Part shown: one piece after another, positions 1 through 7,329 of the stretch
How positions within the stretch are numbered: the stretch's first letter is position 1
Layout of the letters: every line of letters begins with the position of its first letter
Source of the DNA: Desulfuromonadaceae bacterium
GTDB lineage: Bacteria; Desulfobacterota; Desulfuromonadia; Desulfuromonadales; Syntrophotaleaceae
Direction: 5' to 3'
DNA: 8,663 bases
Assembly (NCBI GenBank): GCA_021107335.1
Contig: JAIOSZ010000198.1
Span: 1-8,663 of the forward strand
Position numbers and translations under genes: made by a program
The notes under the pieces: model-generated
What the model saw: the letters and a program-made list of their open reading frames with translations, nothing else
Told to the model about the DNA's origin: nothing
Databases searched by the model: none

Positions 1-518
1 CAGAGAGCGATGAGTGGTGGAAGAAGTAGCATCCTGCGGCCGCCATACTGAAGCAGAGCCAGGGTACACACACCGAACAACCAGCTAAAAATATGTGGCC
101 TCGCCAACAGATGGGTCATGGAAAAGGCGAAGGCCATGGACACCCATAGCAGCGCTAGCCACTCGTTGGTCAAATGGCGCGCAAGGCGGAACAGCAACCA
201 GAAGCTTAGAGCAGCGATCATAAAATAGAATAACGCCACACCTTGTAATCCGGCCATGCGGTGGAGTCCGGCCATGATAACTTCAGCTAGCCACTCATGG
301 GCAGTCCAGGAAATCCCACTGACGGTGTGGGAAAAAATATCTTGGGTCAAAAGACTGCCCTGGTCGAGCATGGTCATGCCGGCCTTGATATGCCAGAAGG
401 TATCCCCATCCAGCAAGATCTTGCCGCCATCAAAAATAAACAAAGTGACGAAGATGATAAAAACGTACAGACCAGGAATATCCGGAAGAATTGGAAGTGA
501 GCGTCGTTGAGGTGTCAT
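1..518 (-). CDS. GT-C-like multi-membrane protein, N-terminal 172 residues (runs off the left edge)
   Basis: This is the 5' part of a membrane protein read leftward; it is still open at base 1. Residues 14-30 form a hydrophobic segment. They are followed by an acidic D-x-D site in the first loop (LDGDTFWHIKAG, about 36-47), then QDIFSHT (59-65) and WTAHEWLAEV (71-80). Further membrane segments lie at about 92-112, 119-135 and 143-157, with ARPHIFSW at 139-146. A hydrophobic helix, a loop with DxD and FWHI, and many helices resemble the GT-C fold of lipid-phosphosugar-dependent glycosyltransferases and related integral-membrane proteins. The ATG at 518 lies 37 bases after the tadD stop, so it is probably co-transcribed with the Tad genes. 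The ribosome site is weak, but an in-frame stop lies 13 codons upstream and no other ATG, GTG or TTG lies between. A role in glycosylating pilin or a surface polymer is inference; the substrate is unknown. Confidence 0.7.
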   Translation of the reverse strand, partial: MTPQRRSLPILPDIPGLYVFIIFVTLFIFDGGKILLDGDTFWHIKAGMTMLDQGSLLTQDIFSHTVSGISWTAHEWLAEVIMAGLHRMAGLQGVALFYFMIAALSFWLLFRLARHLTNEWLALLWVSMAFAFSMTHLLARPHIFSWLFGVCTLALLQYGGRRMLLLPPLIAL

Positions 519-555
519 GCGAAGATAGTTAGTCCATAGTTAAAAGAGCGATTGT

Positions 556-1506
556 TTATCGGGTGGTACTGTGCAGGTGCTCAAGGTGCTCAAGGTTTTC
601 TTGGGCTCTTACATAAAAGGATGGGTTGAGTTGCAAAGCCTTTTTGAAAGCTTTCCCGGCCTGCTGCCAATCCCCTCGCGTCATCAGAATGTAGCCGAGG
701 TTGTTGTACGCAGCGGCCAGCCCAACTGTATTTTGAAATAGCTTGAGAGCTTCGTCAGTCTGCTTGTTGAGCAGGTAGGCTGCGGCCAGGTTGTTTGTTG
801 TTCGCTTGTTGCCGGGGGCCAGGGCCAAGGCTCTATTAAAGGTTTTGACAGCTTCTGCGTGGCGACCCTGCAGCAGATAATTGAAACCGAGGTTATTGTG
901 AGCGGCAGATGAATGGGGTTTTAAAGAAATAACTTTTTTGTAGAGAGGTTCAGCGTAGGTCAGTCTTTCCTGCCCAATATGGTCGTTAGTAATGGCCAGT
1001 TCAGTGAGAACCACGGGGTTCGCTGGGGATTCTACATAGGCCTTGGTCAACCACTCCAGGGAACGGGTCAAGTCTCCACGATCGCGGGCAATACTACCCA
1101 TTAATAGCAATGCTGGTACATTGTGCTCATCATTTTTGAGGATGTTTTTCAGTAACTGAGCGGCTTCTTCAAGGTTGCCTTGGCGAATCAGCATTTTGCT
1201 CAGACCGATTGCTGCCACCGTTGATTGAGGTTTTTTGTCCAGCGCTTTTCTGTAATGCAAGATTGCCAATTGTTGGTTGTCATTCTGTCGGTACGAGTCC
1301 GCTTTTAGGATCAGTTGGTCGTGGCTCAGGTTGGCTACTTTGTTGGAAGGATCTTTTTCGCTAGAGCTCTCTTGAATAGAGGGCATTGTGGTATGAGTGG
1401 TGCGCGTTGTGGATGCGCAGCCAGTCGCTAGTAAGGTCACCAGCATTAACAGGATAGCTGAGACGCAAGTAGAGCGGCCACTAGGCAATGGCAGAGATAG
1501 GCCCAA
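556..1506 (-). CDS. tadD: TadD-like TPR lipoprotein of the Tad pilus
   Basis: This is an outer-membrane TPR lipoprotein of the Tad system. In this family TadD acts like a pilotin for secretin (RcpA/CpaC) assembly. I chose a TTG start at 1506, because a perfect AAGGAG (1519-1514) sits 7 bases ahead; the frame stays open upstream to another TTG at 1533 that has no ribosome site. From 1506 the protein is 316 residues. It begins with a hydrophobic signal ending LLATGC, with lipid-bearing Cys30 followed by Ala, which favours the outer membrane. A Thr/Ser-rich linker leads to about six or seven TPR units over residues 60-300, with repeated cores such as AAHNNLGFNYLLQGR and AAYNNLGYILMTRGDW. The tail holds a small tandem repeat (LEHLEH). 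The gene follows tadC after 63 bases. The TadD call rests on TPRs, lipobox and position after tadC. Confidence 0.88.
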   Translation of the reverse strand: MGLSLPLPSGRSTCVSAILLMLVTLLATGCASTTRTTHTTMPSIQESSSEKDPSNKVANLSHDQLILKADSYRQNDNQQLAILHYRKALDKKPQSTVAAIGLSKMLIRQGNLEEAAQLLKNILKNDEHNVPALLLMGSIARDRGDLTRSLEWLTKAYVESPANPVVLTELAITNDHIGQERLTYAEPLYKKVISLKPHSSAAHNNLGFNYLLQGRHAEAVKTFNRALALAPGNKRTTNNLAAAYLLNKQTDEALKLFQNTVGLAAAYNNLGYILMTRGDWQQAGKAFKKALQLNPSFYVRAQENLEHLEHLHSTTR

Positions 1507-1513
1507 TTGTTTT

Positions 1514-1519
1514 CTCCTT
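1514..1519 (-). promoter_or_regulatory. Ribosome binding site that decides the tadD start
   Basis: AAGGAG on the minus strand, 7 bases before a TTG at 1506-1504. It supports a TTG start that leaves a normal lipoprotein signal peptide, rather than the longer frame from 1533. Confidence 0.7.
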
Positions 1520-1569
1520 ATAGATTGCTTCAACGCATTAGCATAAAAAGAGGTTGAGATTAATGAATG

Positions 1570-2550
1570 TCAGCCACCCATAGCAGGGAACAGAACCTTG
1601 ATGATTCTTATGACGCCTGGACCAATAAGTACTACAAAGATAGCTGGAAAGATGAAGCAAACCAACGGAAAAATGAGTTTGACGGTTGATTTTGCGGCAG
1701 TCTCTTCGGCAATTTGGCGTCGTTTAATGCGCATGGCATCTGAGTGTACGCGCAGGGCTTTGGCCAGGCTGGTGCCGAAGCGATTGGTTTGAACGAGTAT
1801 AGTCATTAAGTTGTTAATCTCAGGAACACCAGTACGAAGTGACATGTTTTTAAAACAATCGCTGCGGGTTTTCCCTGCCCGCACTTCGAGGTTGGTCAGC
1901 GCAAATTCATCACTAAGGTCGCTACAGATAGGGCGAATCTCATCGCCAACCCGTTTAAAGGTCATGTCCAGCCCCAGACCGGCTTCAACGCAGATAACCA
2001 TTAAGTCGAGGGCGTCGGGCAGGGCTCTGATTATACTGCGCTGACGGGAACGAATGACCAGGCCGATAATGCTATCGGGAAGCCCAAAGCCGATGACCAA
2101 CAACAATAGCACGATCAGAACCCGAACCAGAGAAATCGTATGAAAAACAGTAATCGTGAGATAAATTGCGGGTAACACAATGGCTAACAATACTTTTGCA
2201 GCAAAGAAGTATTGGTATACATGTTTCGAACGGTATCCGGCCTGAATTAGGCGCAAGCGCGAACGCTTAGAAGTATCACCACTCTGAGGGGCGATCAATT
2301 CATGGATAGGCTGAGTCACCCTGGTGACAAACCCATTCTGATTTTCATCCAATAGTTTAGGCTTGGCCAGGCTGTTAGGATTGCCGTGAGGCACGAGTCG
2401 TTCGAGGCGTTCCTCGGTTGGATTTGGCCTCAGAAATAGAAAATAGATACCATAAACCGCCAATGCAACTGCGCAGAATACCAACAACATTAAACCAAAG
2501 TAGTTGAGGTTATCGACGATCCAGAAATAGTACGTCATTATCTGGTTCAT
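1570..2550 (-). CDS. tadC: TadC, inner-membrane platform protein (T2SF domain)
   Basis: TadC is one of two GspF-type inner-membrane proteins forming the platform on which the CpaF ATPase acts during Flp pilus assembly. The 326-residue product has a hydrophobic segment at about 17-40, a cytoplasmic stretch, a pair of membrane helices at about 114-136 and 142-163, then the type II secretion F domain from about 176 (RALPDALDLMVICVEAGLGL). QTNRFGTSLAKALR follows at 254-267, and a C-terminal helix pair spans about 288-320, ending in FPAMGG. The MRIKRRQIAEE segment before the last helices is typical of TadC. Length matches the family. The ATG at 2550 has AAGGGG 6 bases upstream, and this site overlaps the tadB stop, so translation is probably coupled. 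Nine bases separate it from tadB. Confidence 0.95.
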   Translation of the reverse strand: MNQIMTYYFWIVDNLNYFGLMLLVFCAVALAVYGIYFLFLRPNPTEERLERLVPHGNPNSLAKPKLLDENQNGFVTRVTQPIHELIAPQSGDTSKRSRLRLIQAGYRSKHVYQYFFAAKVLLAIVLPAIYLTITVFHTISLVRVLIVLLLLVIGFGLPDSIIGLVIRSRQRSIIRALPDALDLMVICVEAGLGLDMTFKRVGDEIRPICSDLSDEFALTNLEVRAGKTRSDCFKNMSLRTGVPEINNLMTILVQTNRFGTSLAKALRVHSDAMRIKRRQIAEETAAKSTVKLIFPLVCFIFPAIFVVLIGPGVIRIIKVLFPAMGG

Positions 2551-2559
2551 ATAGGCCCC

Positions 2560-3552
2560 TTAAATGTCAATGGTTACAATTCGTTTGATCAGATAAGCAC
2601 CGATAAGTTGGCTGACAACTGCCCCTAACATCATCATTTTTCCCAAGTCCTCACTCCATAGCAGGGATAGGTAAGAATAGTTCACAAAGTAGATATACAC
2701 GAACAGGAAGATCGGCAAACTGATAAGTACACCCGCGGAATATCTACCCTCGGCCGTCAGGGCTTTAACTGCACGGTCGAATTGGATGCGTTCGCGGATG
2801 AGGCGGCTGATGTTGTCGAGAATTTCCGCAATATTACCACCGGTTTCCCGTTGAATAAGGATCGAGATGGTAAAGAATCGCAGGTCGGTGCTTGGCACTC
2901 GGGCACAGAGGTTTTCAAAGGCTTCCTGAAAGGTGAGGCCGAGGTTTATTTCGTCTACCGCAGCGCCCATTTCCGATTTGATGGGGTCGTCCATTTCAGT
3001 AGCGATCATCTCCAGACCACTGGTCAGGGCATGGCCAGAGCGCAGGGCGCGGGCCAACAGGTCAAGGGCTTCGGGTAACTGCTCTTGAAAACGGTTGTAG
3101 TAATTCTTTTCGGCTACTTTAAGGGCCACAAAAGGCAAGGCCAGCAACAGCAGTCCCAGGCCGAAGGCTGCACTCGTTTGAGGCAGCAGTTTCAGGCCGA
3201 GCAGGGTACCGATGGCCGCAAGTGCCAGAGTGCCGATGATGAAAGTCGAGGCGTTCAATGGCAGCTTGGTTTTGATCAGCAATCGGTCCAGGGTGCTGAC
3301 TCTCGGCATTTTAAGGGCCAGACTTTCAAAGGCTCCGACATCCCTGAGAACCCGTTCGCGGTATTTTTTTAATTTCTCCTGGCCATGTTTGCCCCCGGCA
3401 GAGATGTAATAGAGTCTCTTCTTAATCGCATGTTTCTCGGCAAATCGGCTCTCTGTCCAGGCCAGAAATATCATGCCGACCAGGGATACGGTAAAGAGGA
3501 AAACAGCGGCTAACAGCAATAATGTCAATACATCCACGGTGCCTCCCGTCAT
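2560..3552 (-). CDS. tadB: TadB, inner-membrane platform protein (T2SF domain)
   Basis: TadB is the partner of TadC in the inner-membrane pilus platform. The 330-residue product has an N-terminal helix at about 8-31, a basic cytoplasmic region ([17 protein letters not shown]), helices at about 103-123 and 128-146, and a T2SF domain over about 150-275. The domain carries [20 protein letters not shown] and the conserved [15 protein letters not shown] (235-249). Two more helices lie at about 272-292 and 306-325. The ATG at 3552 overlaps the cpaF stop as ATGA, indicating translational coupling, but no ribosome site precedes it. A GTG at 3537 (residue 6) has GGGAGG four bases ahead and is a real alternative start. 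Either way the mature domain is unchanged. The leader contains competing inverted repeats, listed separately. Confidence 0.95.
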   Translation of the reverse strand: MTGGTVDVLTLLLLAAVFLFTVSLVGMIFLAWTESRFAEKHAIKKRLYYISAGGKHGQEKLKKYRERVLRDVGAFESLALKMPRVSTLDRLLIKTKLPLNASTFIIGTLALAAIGTLLGLKLLPQTSAAFGLGLLLLALPFVALKVAEKNYYNRFQEQLPEALDLLARALRSGHALTSGLEMIATEMDDPIKSEMGAAVDEINLGLTFQEAFENLCARVPSTDLRFFTISILIQRETGGNIAEILDNISRLIRERIQFDRAVKALTAEGRYSAGVLISLPIFLFVYIYFVNYSYLSLLWSEDLGKMMMLGAVVSQLIGAYLIKRIVTIDI

Positions 3553-4904
3553 TCAAAAGATTTGCCGGAAAAAAACAAATCTTCCGGCAGGTTGACGCCG
3601 GCAACCTCAAGCTTGTCGGCAAACTTGGGCCGAATACCGGTTGCCCGGAATTGACCCAGCACCTTGCCATTCGGATCGATACCTCTTTTTTCGAAAACAA
3701 AGATGTCCTGTAAGGTAATGATATCGCCTTCCATGCCTACCACCTCACTGATGGCGGTAACCTTGCGAGTACCATCGGTCAGGCGGGCGGTCTGGATGAT
3801 TAGATCGAGGGCTGAAGAGACCATGAAGCGCATGGCATGCTCCGGCAGGTCGATGCCGGTCATGAGGATCATCGACTCGAGTCGGGTCAGGGAGTCCCTG
3901 GGTGTATTGGCGTGTATGGTCGTCAGGGAGCCTTCGTGGCCAGTATTCATGGCTTGCAGCATGTCGAAGGCTTCCTCACCGCGCACCTCACCGATGATAA
4001 TCCGATCCGGCCGCATCCGCAGGCTGTTGCGGACCAGATCACGCTGACTCACAAGACCCGTTCCTTCAATGCTTTCTGGTCTGGTTTCGAGCCGAACGAC
4101 ATGCTCCTGCTGTAATTGCAATTCGGCCGAATCCTCGATGGTGACAATGCGCTCGTTGCCGGGAATAAACCCAGACAAGATGTTGAGCAGAGTGGTTTTA
4201 CCTGCGCCGGTACCGCCAGAAATCATGATGTTAAGTTTGGCCTTTACGCAGGCAGCCATGAGTACCGCCACATCTGGAATCAGGGTCTTGAAGTTGATCA
4301 GGTCGTCCATCTTCAGAGGATCGACGGAAAAGCGGCGGATCGATAGAATCGGCCCGTCGAGGGATAAAGGAGGAATGACGGCGTTAACGCGGCTGCCATC
4401 AGCCAGGCGAGCATCGACCATCGGCGAAGATTCGTCGATACGACGTCCAACCCGTGAAATGATGCGGTCAATAATGTTCATCAGATGGGCATTATCGATA
4501 AATCGAGCATTGGTCTTTTCCAGAAGGCCTTTTCGCTCAACGTAGATATTTTTGTAAGTATTGACCAAGATGTCCGAAATGGTCGGATCTTTAAAAAACG
4601 GCTCGATTGGACCAAGGCCGGTAAGCTCATCGAGAATCTCATCGGTCAGGGCCTTTTTTTCCAGTTCGTTGAGAAGGGCTTTTTCCTCACTGAGGAAATA
4701 ATCGATGATCTTGATGATTTCTACGCGGACTTCATCGGCATCCATGCTCTCTAACGCCGAAAGGTTAGCTTCTTCAACAAAGCGATTATGGATTTTATGT
4801 TTAATGTCGTAGAAGAAGGCCACACGTTCACCGTTGACGGCTGACTGCTGGTCGGTCGCAGTAGCTGAGGATTTCTCCCTATCCCATAGATTCTTAAATG
4901 CCAT
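3549..4904 (-). CDS. cpaF: CpaF/TadA, Tad pilus assembly ATPase
   Basis: This is a hexameric secretion ATPase of the VirB11/GspE class that drives Flp pilus assembly from the cytoplasmic face of the inner membrane. The 451-residue product has an N-terminal domain with the conserved [19 protein letters not shown] (94-112) and [20 protein letters not shown] (151-170). Walker A is [10 protein letters not shown] (229-238), the Asp box is [14 protein letters not shown] (251-264), Walker B is [12 protein letters not shown] (301-312), and the His box is [12 protein letters not shown] (322-333). All catalytic motifs are intact and the length is normal. The frame is open 19 codons further upstream into cpaE. 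The ATG at 4904 is preferred because AGGAGG lies 6 bases ahead and the product then starts [10 protein letters not shown]. The gap to cpaE is 10 bases, and the stop overlaps the tadB start. Confidence 0.97.
   Translation of the reverse strand: MAFKNLWDREKSSATATDQQSAVNGERVAFFYDIKHKIHNRFVEEANLSALESMDADEVRVEIIKIIDYFLSEEKALLNELEKKALTDEILDELTGLGPIEPFFKDPTISDILVNTYKNIYVERKGLLEKTNARFIDNAHLMNIIDRIISRVGRRIDESSPMVDARLADGSRVNAVIPPLSLDGPILSIRRFSVDPLKMDDLINFKTLIPDVAVLMAACVKAKLNIMISGGTGAGKTTLLNILSGFIPGNERIVTIEDSAELQLQQEHVVRLETRPESIEGTGLVSQRDLVRNSLRMRPDRIIIGEVRGEEAFDMLQAMNTGHEGSLTTIHANTPRDSLTRLESMILMTGIDLPEHAMRFMVSSALDLIIQTARLTDGTRKVTAISEVVGMEGDIITLQDIFVFEKRGIDPNGKVLGQFRATGIRPKFADKLEVAGVNLPEDLFFSGKSFE
3557..3607 (-). 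repeat. Cluster of overlapping inverted repeats at the cpaF-tadB junction
   Basis: Three complementary pairs sit in the last codons of cpaF. Pair A is AAGATTTG/CAAATCTT (3557-3564 with 3576-3583). Pair B is TGCCGGAA/TTCCGGCA (3563-3570 with 3582-3589), and A and B each have an 11-base loop. Pair C is AGGTTG/CAACCT (3589-3594 with 3602-3607) with a 7-base loop. A and B share bases, so they cannot both form fully in the mRNA. The A stem ends 4 bases before the tadB ATG. Complementarity is seen directly; any regulatory effect is inference. Confidence 0.5.
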
Positions 4905-4910
4905 AACAGA

Positions 4911-4916
4911 CCTCCT
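4911..4916 (-). promoter_or_regulatory. Strong ribosome binding site deciding the cpaF start
   Basis: A perfect AGGAGG, 6 bases before the ATG at 4904 and overlapping the cpaE TAG stop (4917-4915). It argues against the longer frame beginning at 4961 inside cpaE and implies coupled translation. Confidence 0.75.
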
Positions 4917-6105
4917 AAATAGCGCGCCCGAAGGTTCCGCGGATTCCGCGGAACTTTTCATTTAAATTCTGTTTGGTCAAAGTTTCGGCGAAGCTTGACA
5001 GGTTTTTTGCCAAGGGGCAGCCAGGACTGAATTTCAGTAGGGGGACTCCCTTATTGATAGAAGAGATAACACTCTTGAAATCGTTCGGGAACAGCCAGGC
5101 TACACGTTTCTCCAGGGTTTTTTCCACCTCGGCCAAGGATAGCGTTCCTCCTTTGATAAATCGGTTGGCAATGATTTCAACCTTATCCGAAGGCACTTGG
5201 TGTTTTTCGAGTAGTTCGCACAACCTGGCGGCGTTGCGAATGGCCGGTACCGACAGGTCGATGACGACAAAAATCTTCTCAGAAGCATCAAACGCTTCGA
5301 GAGAACCCTCGTTGATTTGCATAGACGTGCAGTCTATGACCAAGTGGTCGTAGAGTTTTTTTCCTAACTCGATGATTGCGGAGATATGTTCACCATTGAT
5401 TTCCTGGCAATCGTTTGGGCTGGCAGGGGCGGCGAGAAAGTCAAGCTGGTTAAATGCCTTGGTCATCGCTGCCGACAGAAAAGAGGCGTCCATACGGTGA
5501 AAGTTTTTTACCAGATCGCTGATGGATGTCTCTGGTAATACGTCAAGCATGACCGAAGCATCCCCAGATTGCAGACTGAGGTCGAGCAGGGCAACGCTGG
5601 TCGCTTTTTTTTGCGACAATGAGTAGGCGGTGTTGACGGCGATTACCGAAGAGCCCAGCCCTCCTTTGCTGCTGATAAAGCTGTAGACCGAACCGCAGGC
5701 TATTTTGCCAGCGTTGGCTAGCTTCACGCGGATGTCCTCAACGGCGTTGTGAAGCACTTTGGTATCGATCGGTGTGACCAAGTACTCAGCAACGCCGATC
5801 TTCATCACCTCGATAATATGTTGTGGGCGCTGATCCGATGCGACGACAAAGTAAGCCGCCTCTGGAAAAGACTCGCGGAGCAGGGCCAGACGGGTACTTA
5901 ACTGCTTACTATCCTGATTGTCGTCGATAAAAATAATCTGCTGGGCATCCTTGACCGCAAGAGCCCCCTTTTCGCCCATGGAGTCGAACCATTGAACGAC
6001 CTCTACATTGGGGATGGCCCCAAGGGTCTTTATTAGGTCCGTGGCGAGGTGACTATCGGCCAATTCGACGGCTATGTTTAGTTTGTTGGCCATATTTATT
6101 ACCAT
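4915..6105 (-). CDS. cpaE: CpaE/TadZ, ParA/MinD-like localisation ATPase with N-terminal receiver-like domain
   Basis: CpaE/TadZ proteins position the Tad machine at its cellular site. The 396-residue product starts with a receiver-like domain (residues 1-130, with IIFIDD at 57-62, FVVASD at 86-91 and [10 protein letters not shown] at 104-113). A MinD/ParA-like domain follows: a deviant Walker [10 protein letters not shown] (145-153), a switch strand [12 protein letters not shown] (171-182) and a Walker B strand HLVIDCTS (254-261). The P-loop keeps the early signature lysine (KGG) but has Ser where the usual GK[ST] lysine would be, a departure that I recall is common in CpaE/TadZ. The tail is basic and glycine-rich. 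AAGGAC directly abuts the ATG at 6105, too close to be ideal. A second in-frame ATG at 6093 (MANKLNI) is 12 bases from it, so the start is uncertain between these two. The gene precedes cpaF by 10 bases. Confidence 0.93.
   Translation of the reverse strand: MVINMANKLNIAVELADSHLATDLIKTLGAIPNVEVVQWFDSMGEKGALAVKDAQQIIFIDDNQDSKQLSTRLALLRESFPEAAYFVVASDQRPQHIIEVMKIGVAEYLVTPIDTKVLHNAVEDIRVKLANAGKIACGSVYSFISSKGGLGSSVIAVNTAYSLSQKKATSVALLDLSLQSGDASVMLDVLPETSISDLVKNFHRMDASFLSAAMTKAFNQLDFLAAPASPNDCQEINGEHISAIIELGKKLYDHLVIDCTSMQINEGSLEAFDASEKIFVVIDLSVPAIRNAARLCELLEKHQVPSDKVEIIANRFIKGGTLSLAEVEKTLEKRVAWLFPNDFKSVISSINKGVPLLKFSPGCPLAKNLSSFAETLTKQNLNEKFRGIRGTFGRAI
4931..4957. repeat. GC-rich inverted repeat near the 3' end of cpaE
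   Basis: The arms GTTCCGCGG (4934-4942) and CCGCGGAAC (4946-4954) are perfect complements with a 3-base loop. The same bases contain a 9-base tandem direct repeat (TTCCGCGGA twice, 4935-4952) coding FRG-IRG in CpaE. Read on the plus strand the stem extends to 12 pairs with one G-U and is followed by TTTTC, giving a terminator-like look. Read on the coding (minus) strand it has no T-run after it, and the outer extension meets an A-C mismatch. It lies about 18 bases upstream of the cpaF ribosome site. Confidence 0.55.
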
Positions 6106-6215
6106 GTCCTTAAATTGAAAGCCTGGCTTTATAGATTGTCTTTCATCATTTACATGACGAGAAGAACACTTTTAACCAAATATATATCTGTATATTGTTC
6201 ATGGTGATTCAGGTT
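6106..6215 (-). other. 110-base AT-rich spacer between the tadG-like gene and cpaE
   Basis: This is the longest noncoding gap in the window. Its first part is very AT-rich (ATATATCTGTATAT at 6180-6193), and near cpaE there is a perfect short inverted repeat, AAAGCC-T-GGCTTT (6118-6130). The cpaE ribosome-site candidate AAGGAC is at 6111-6106. I see no intrinsic terminator and no good -35/-10 pair; TTGGTT with TGTAAA 19 bases on is the best minus-strand match and it is poor. An internal promoter or processing site for cpaE-tadD is possible but unproven. Confidence 0.3.
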
Positions 6216-7307
6216 CTATTTAACTAAGCCCGGTATGGTACCAAATGTCCCATAACTGCCCCCTCCACCGTGACCAACAGTGAATTCCTCGCACACTATT
6301 TTTGCGTTAATTGTGTTTTCTGGGCTTTCGAGCACCTCTGTTATAATTGCTGTGGTAAATCCCACTGTGGTGACGTTATTCTGCGGATTGGAGCAGTCAT
6401 CACGGTCATATACAGGGATTCCGACTTTCCATTCGCCTGTCACAGGATCTTTTTTAGCGTCATAAAGAGCTTTCATTTCCTCGAAGACAGAGGCTACAGT
6501 GCCGCCAGTGTATACATAGTTGTCGCCTACCGATCCGCTAGGTGGTGGGCAGTAGTCAGGGTCTGTATCGGGTAAGGCTAGACATTCAAGTAGGTTTCCT
6601 AGTTTGGAGGCATTGGAGGGCCAACTGTCGTAAACATGCCATCCTGCACACCCATCCAAATCCCCCGTAGGGTGAAACTTGATAGGTTGATCACAGAACT
6701 CTTTTCCTTCGGCAGCCCAGCGATCTGGGTCAAACCAAGCCTTTGATATACCAACAGGAATTGGGATATCGTTTGCTTCGCTGGGACCAGATAATGCTGC
6801 AATTGCGGTAGCCCTGAGGCCGACTGTATCCGGTCCAAGAACGCCTGCAAAAAAAGTATCTACCGGTGTGTTGGCCTCGGAATCCCGACGGGCAATTATT
6901 GATACAGCATTTGGTATTTTTTCACTACAACCGCAATCATCTACACCAAAGGTTGTAAAAGAATCATCATCAAAATCCCAACAGCCAATTGCAATATCTT
7001 TACTTTGCAAACCAATGGATTTTGTATCTGCCACGTTATTCTGGGCAACATTGTTGGCAATGATGGCAATAGCGGTCGTAGTGATGCCAGCACAGGGGCC
7101 GGATTTATATTGTTTGCCTAACTCCCCAGCAGCTGCTAGGGCGGCACCATCGGCGAGTTTTTGTAGTTCCCCTTTAGTCGCGGCAAGGTTGCCGATGTCA
7201 ATTGCCAGCGCTGCGACACCTATGATAACCACCAACAGAATTGATACCAGGACAATAGTCGCACCTTTTTCATTATCTACTCTTTTCAGACCATTTAATA
7301 GTGTCAT
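6216..7307 (-). CDS. tadG: TadG-like protein, Tad-type N-terminal anchor with cysteine-rich exported domain
   Basis: This is a 363-residue envelope protein of the Tad system. The N-terminus DNEKGATIVLVSILLVVIIG starts one membrane helix (about 17-38). It continues AALAIDIGNLAATKGELQKLADGAALAAA, the classic Tad/TadG N-terminal module seen in putative pilus-assembly proteins. It lacks the Glu five residues after the Gly, so it is probably a membrane anchor rather than a processed pilin. The exported part has ten cysteines (72, 109, 125, 127, 205, 220, 242, 253, 305, 339), an acidic stretch WDFDDDSFTTFGVDDCGC (110-127), DGCAGWHVY (218-226) and a glycine-rich end (GHGGGGSYG, 345-353). No von Willebrand A metal site (DxSxS) is visible, unlike larger TadG proteins. 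The ATG at 7307 has GGAG 7 bases upstream. It follows the second tadE by 22 bases. Confidence 0.82.
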   Translation of the reverse strand: MTLLNGLKRVDNEKGATIVLVSILLVVIIGVAALAIDIGNLAATKGELQKLADGAALAAAGELGKQYKSGPCAGITTTAIAIIANNVAQNNVADTKSIGLQSKDIAIGCWDFDDDSFTTFGVDDCGCSEKIPNAVSIIARRDSEANTPVDTFFAGVLGPDTVGLRATAIAALSGPSEANDIPIPVGISKAWFDPDRWAAEGKEFCDQPIKFHPTGDLDGCAGWHVYDSWPSNASKLGNLLECLALPDTDPDYCPPPSGSVGDNYVYTGGTVASVFEEMKALYDAKKDPVTGEWKVGIPVYDRDDCSNPQNNVTTVGFTTAIITEVLESPENTINAKIVCEEFTVGHGGGGSYGTFGTIPGLVK

Positions 7308-7329
7308 AGCCTTGCTCCAACTATTGGTG

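Noticed and set aside
3569..3575. Run of seven T (coding strand) near the cpaF stop as a programmed slippage site
   Set aside because: It affects only the last few residues, and no stimulatory arrangement or extended alternative frame of interest follows.
4069..4545. 158-codon plus-strand open frame
   Set aside because: It lies wholly opposite the conserved cpaF coding region (Walker A and N-terminal motifs). Its translation shows no recognisable domain or membrane pattern, so it is an antisense shadow.
4931..4957. Intrinsic terminator for the sense operon at the end of cpaE
   Set aside because: On the coding strand the stem is followed by CTTCGGGCG rather than a T-run, and the next gene's ribosome site is close by, so sense termination is unlikely.
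6150..6185. Sigma-70-like promoter (TTGGTT with TGTAAA) ahead of cpaE
   Set aside because: The -35 matches 3 of 6 and the -10 4 of 6, with a 19-base spacer. That is too weak to list as a promoter.
6146..6202. 18-residue minus-strand frame (MNNIQIYIWLKVFFSSCK) in the spacer before cpaE
   Set aside because: No ribosome binding site precedes its ATG, and AT-rich DNA readily gives such hydrophobic short frames. It could be a leader peptide, but nothing supports it.
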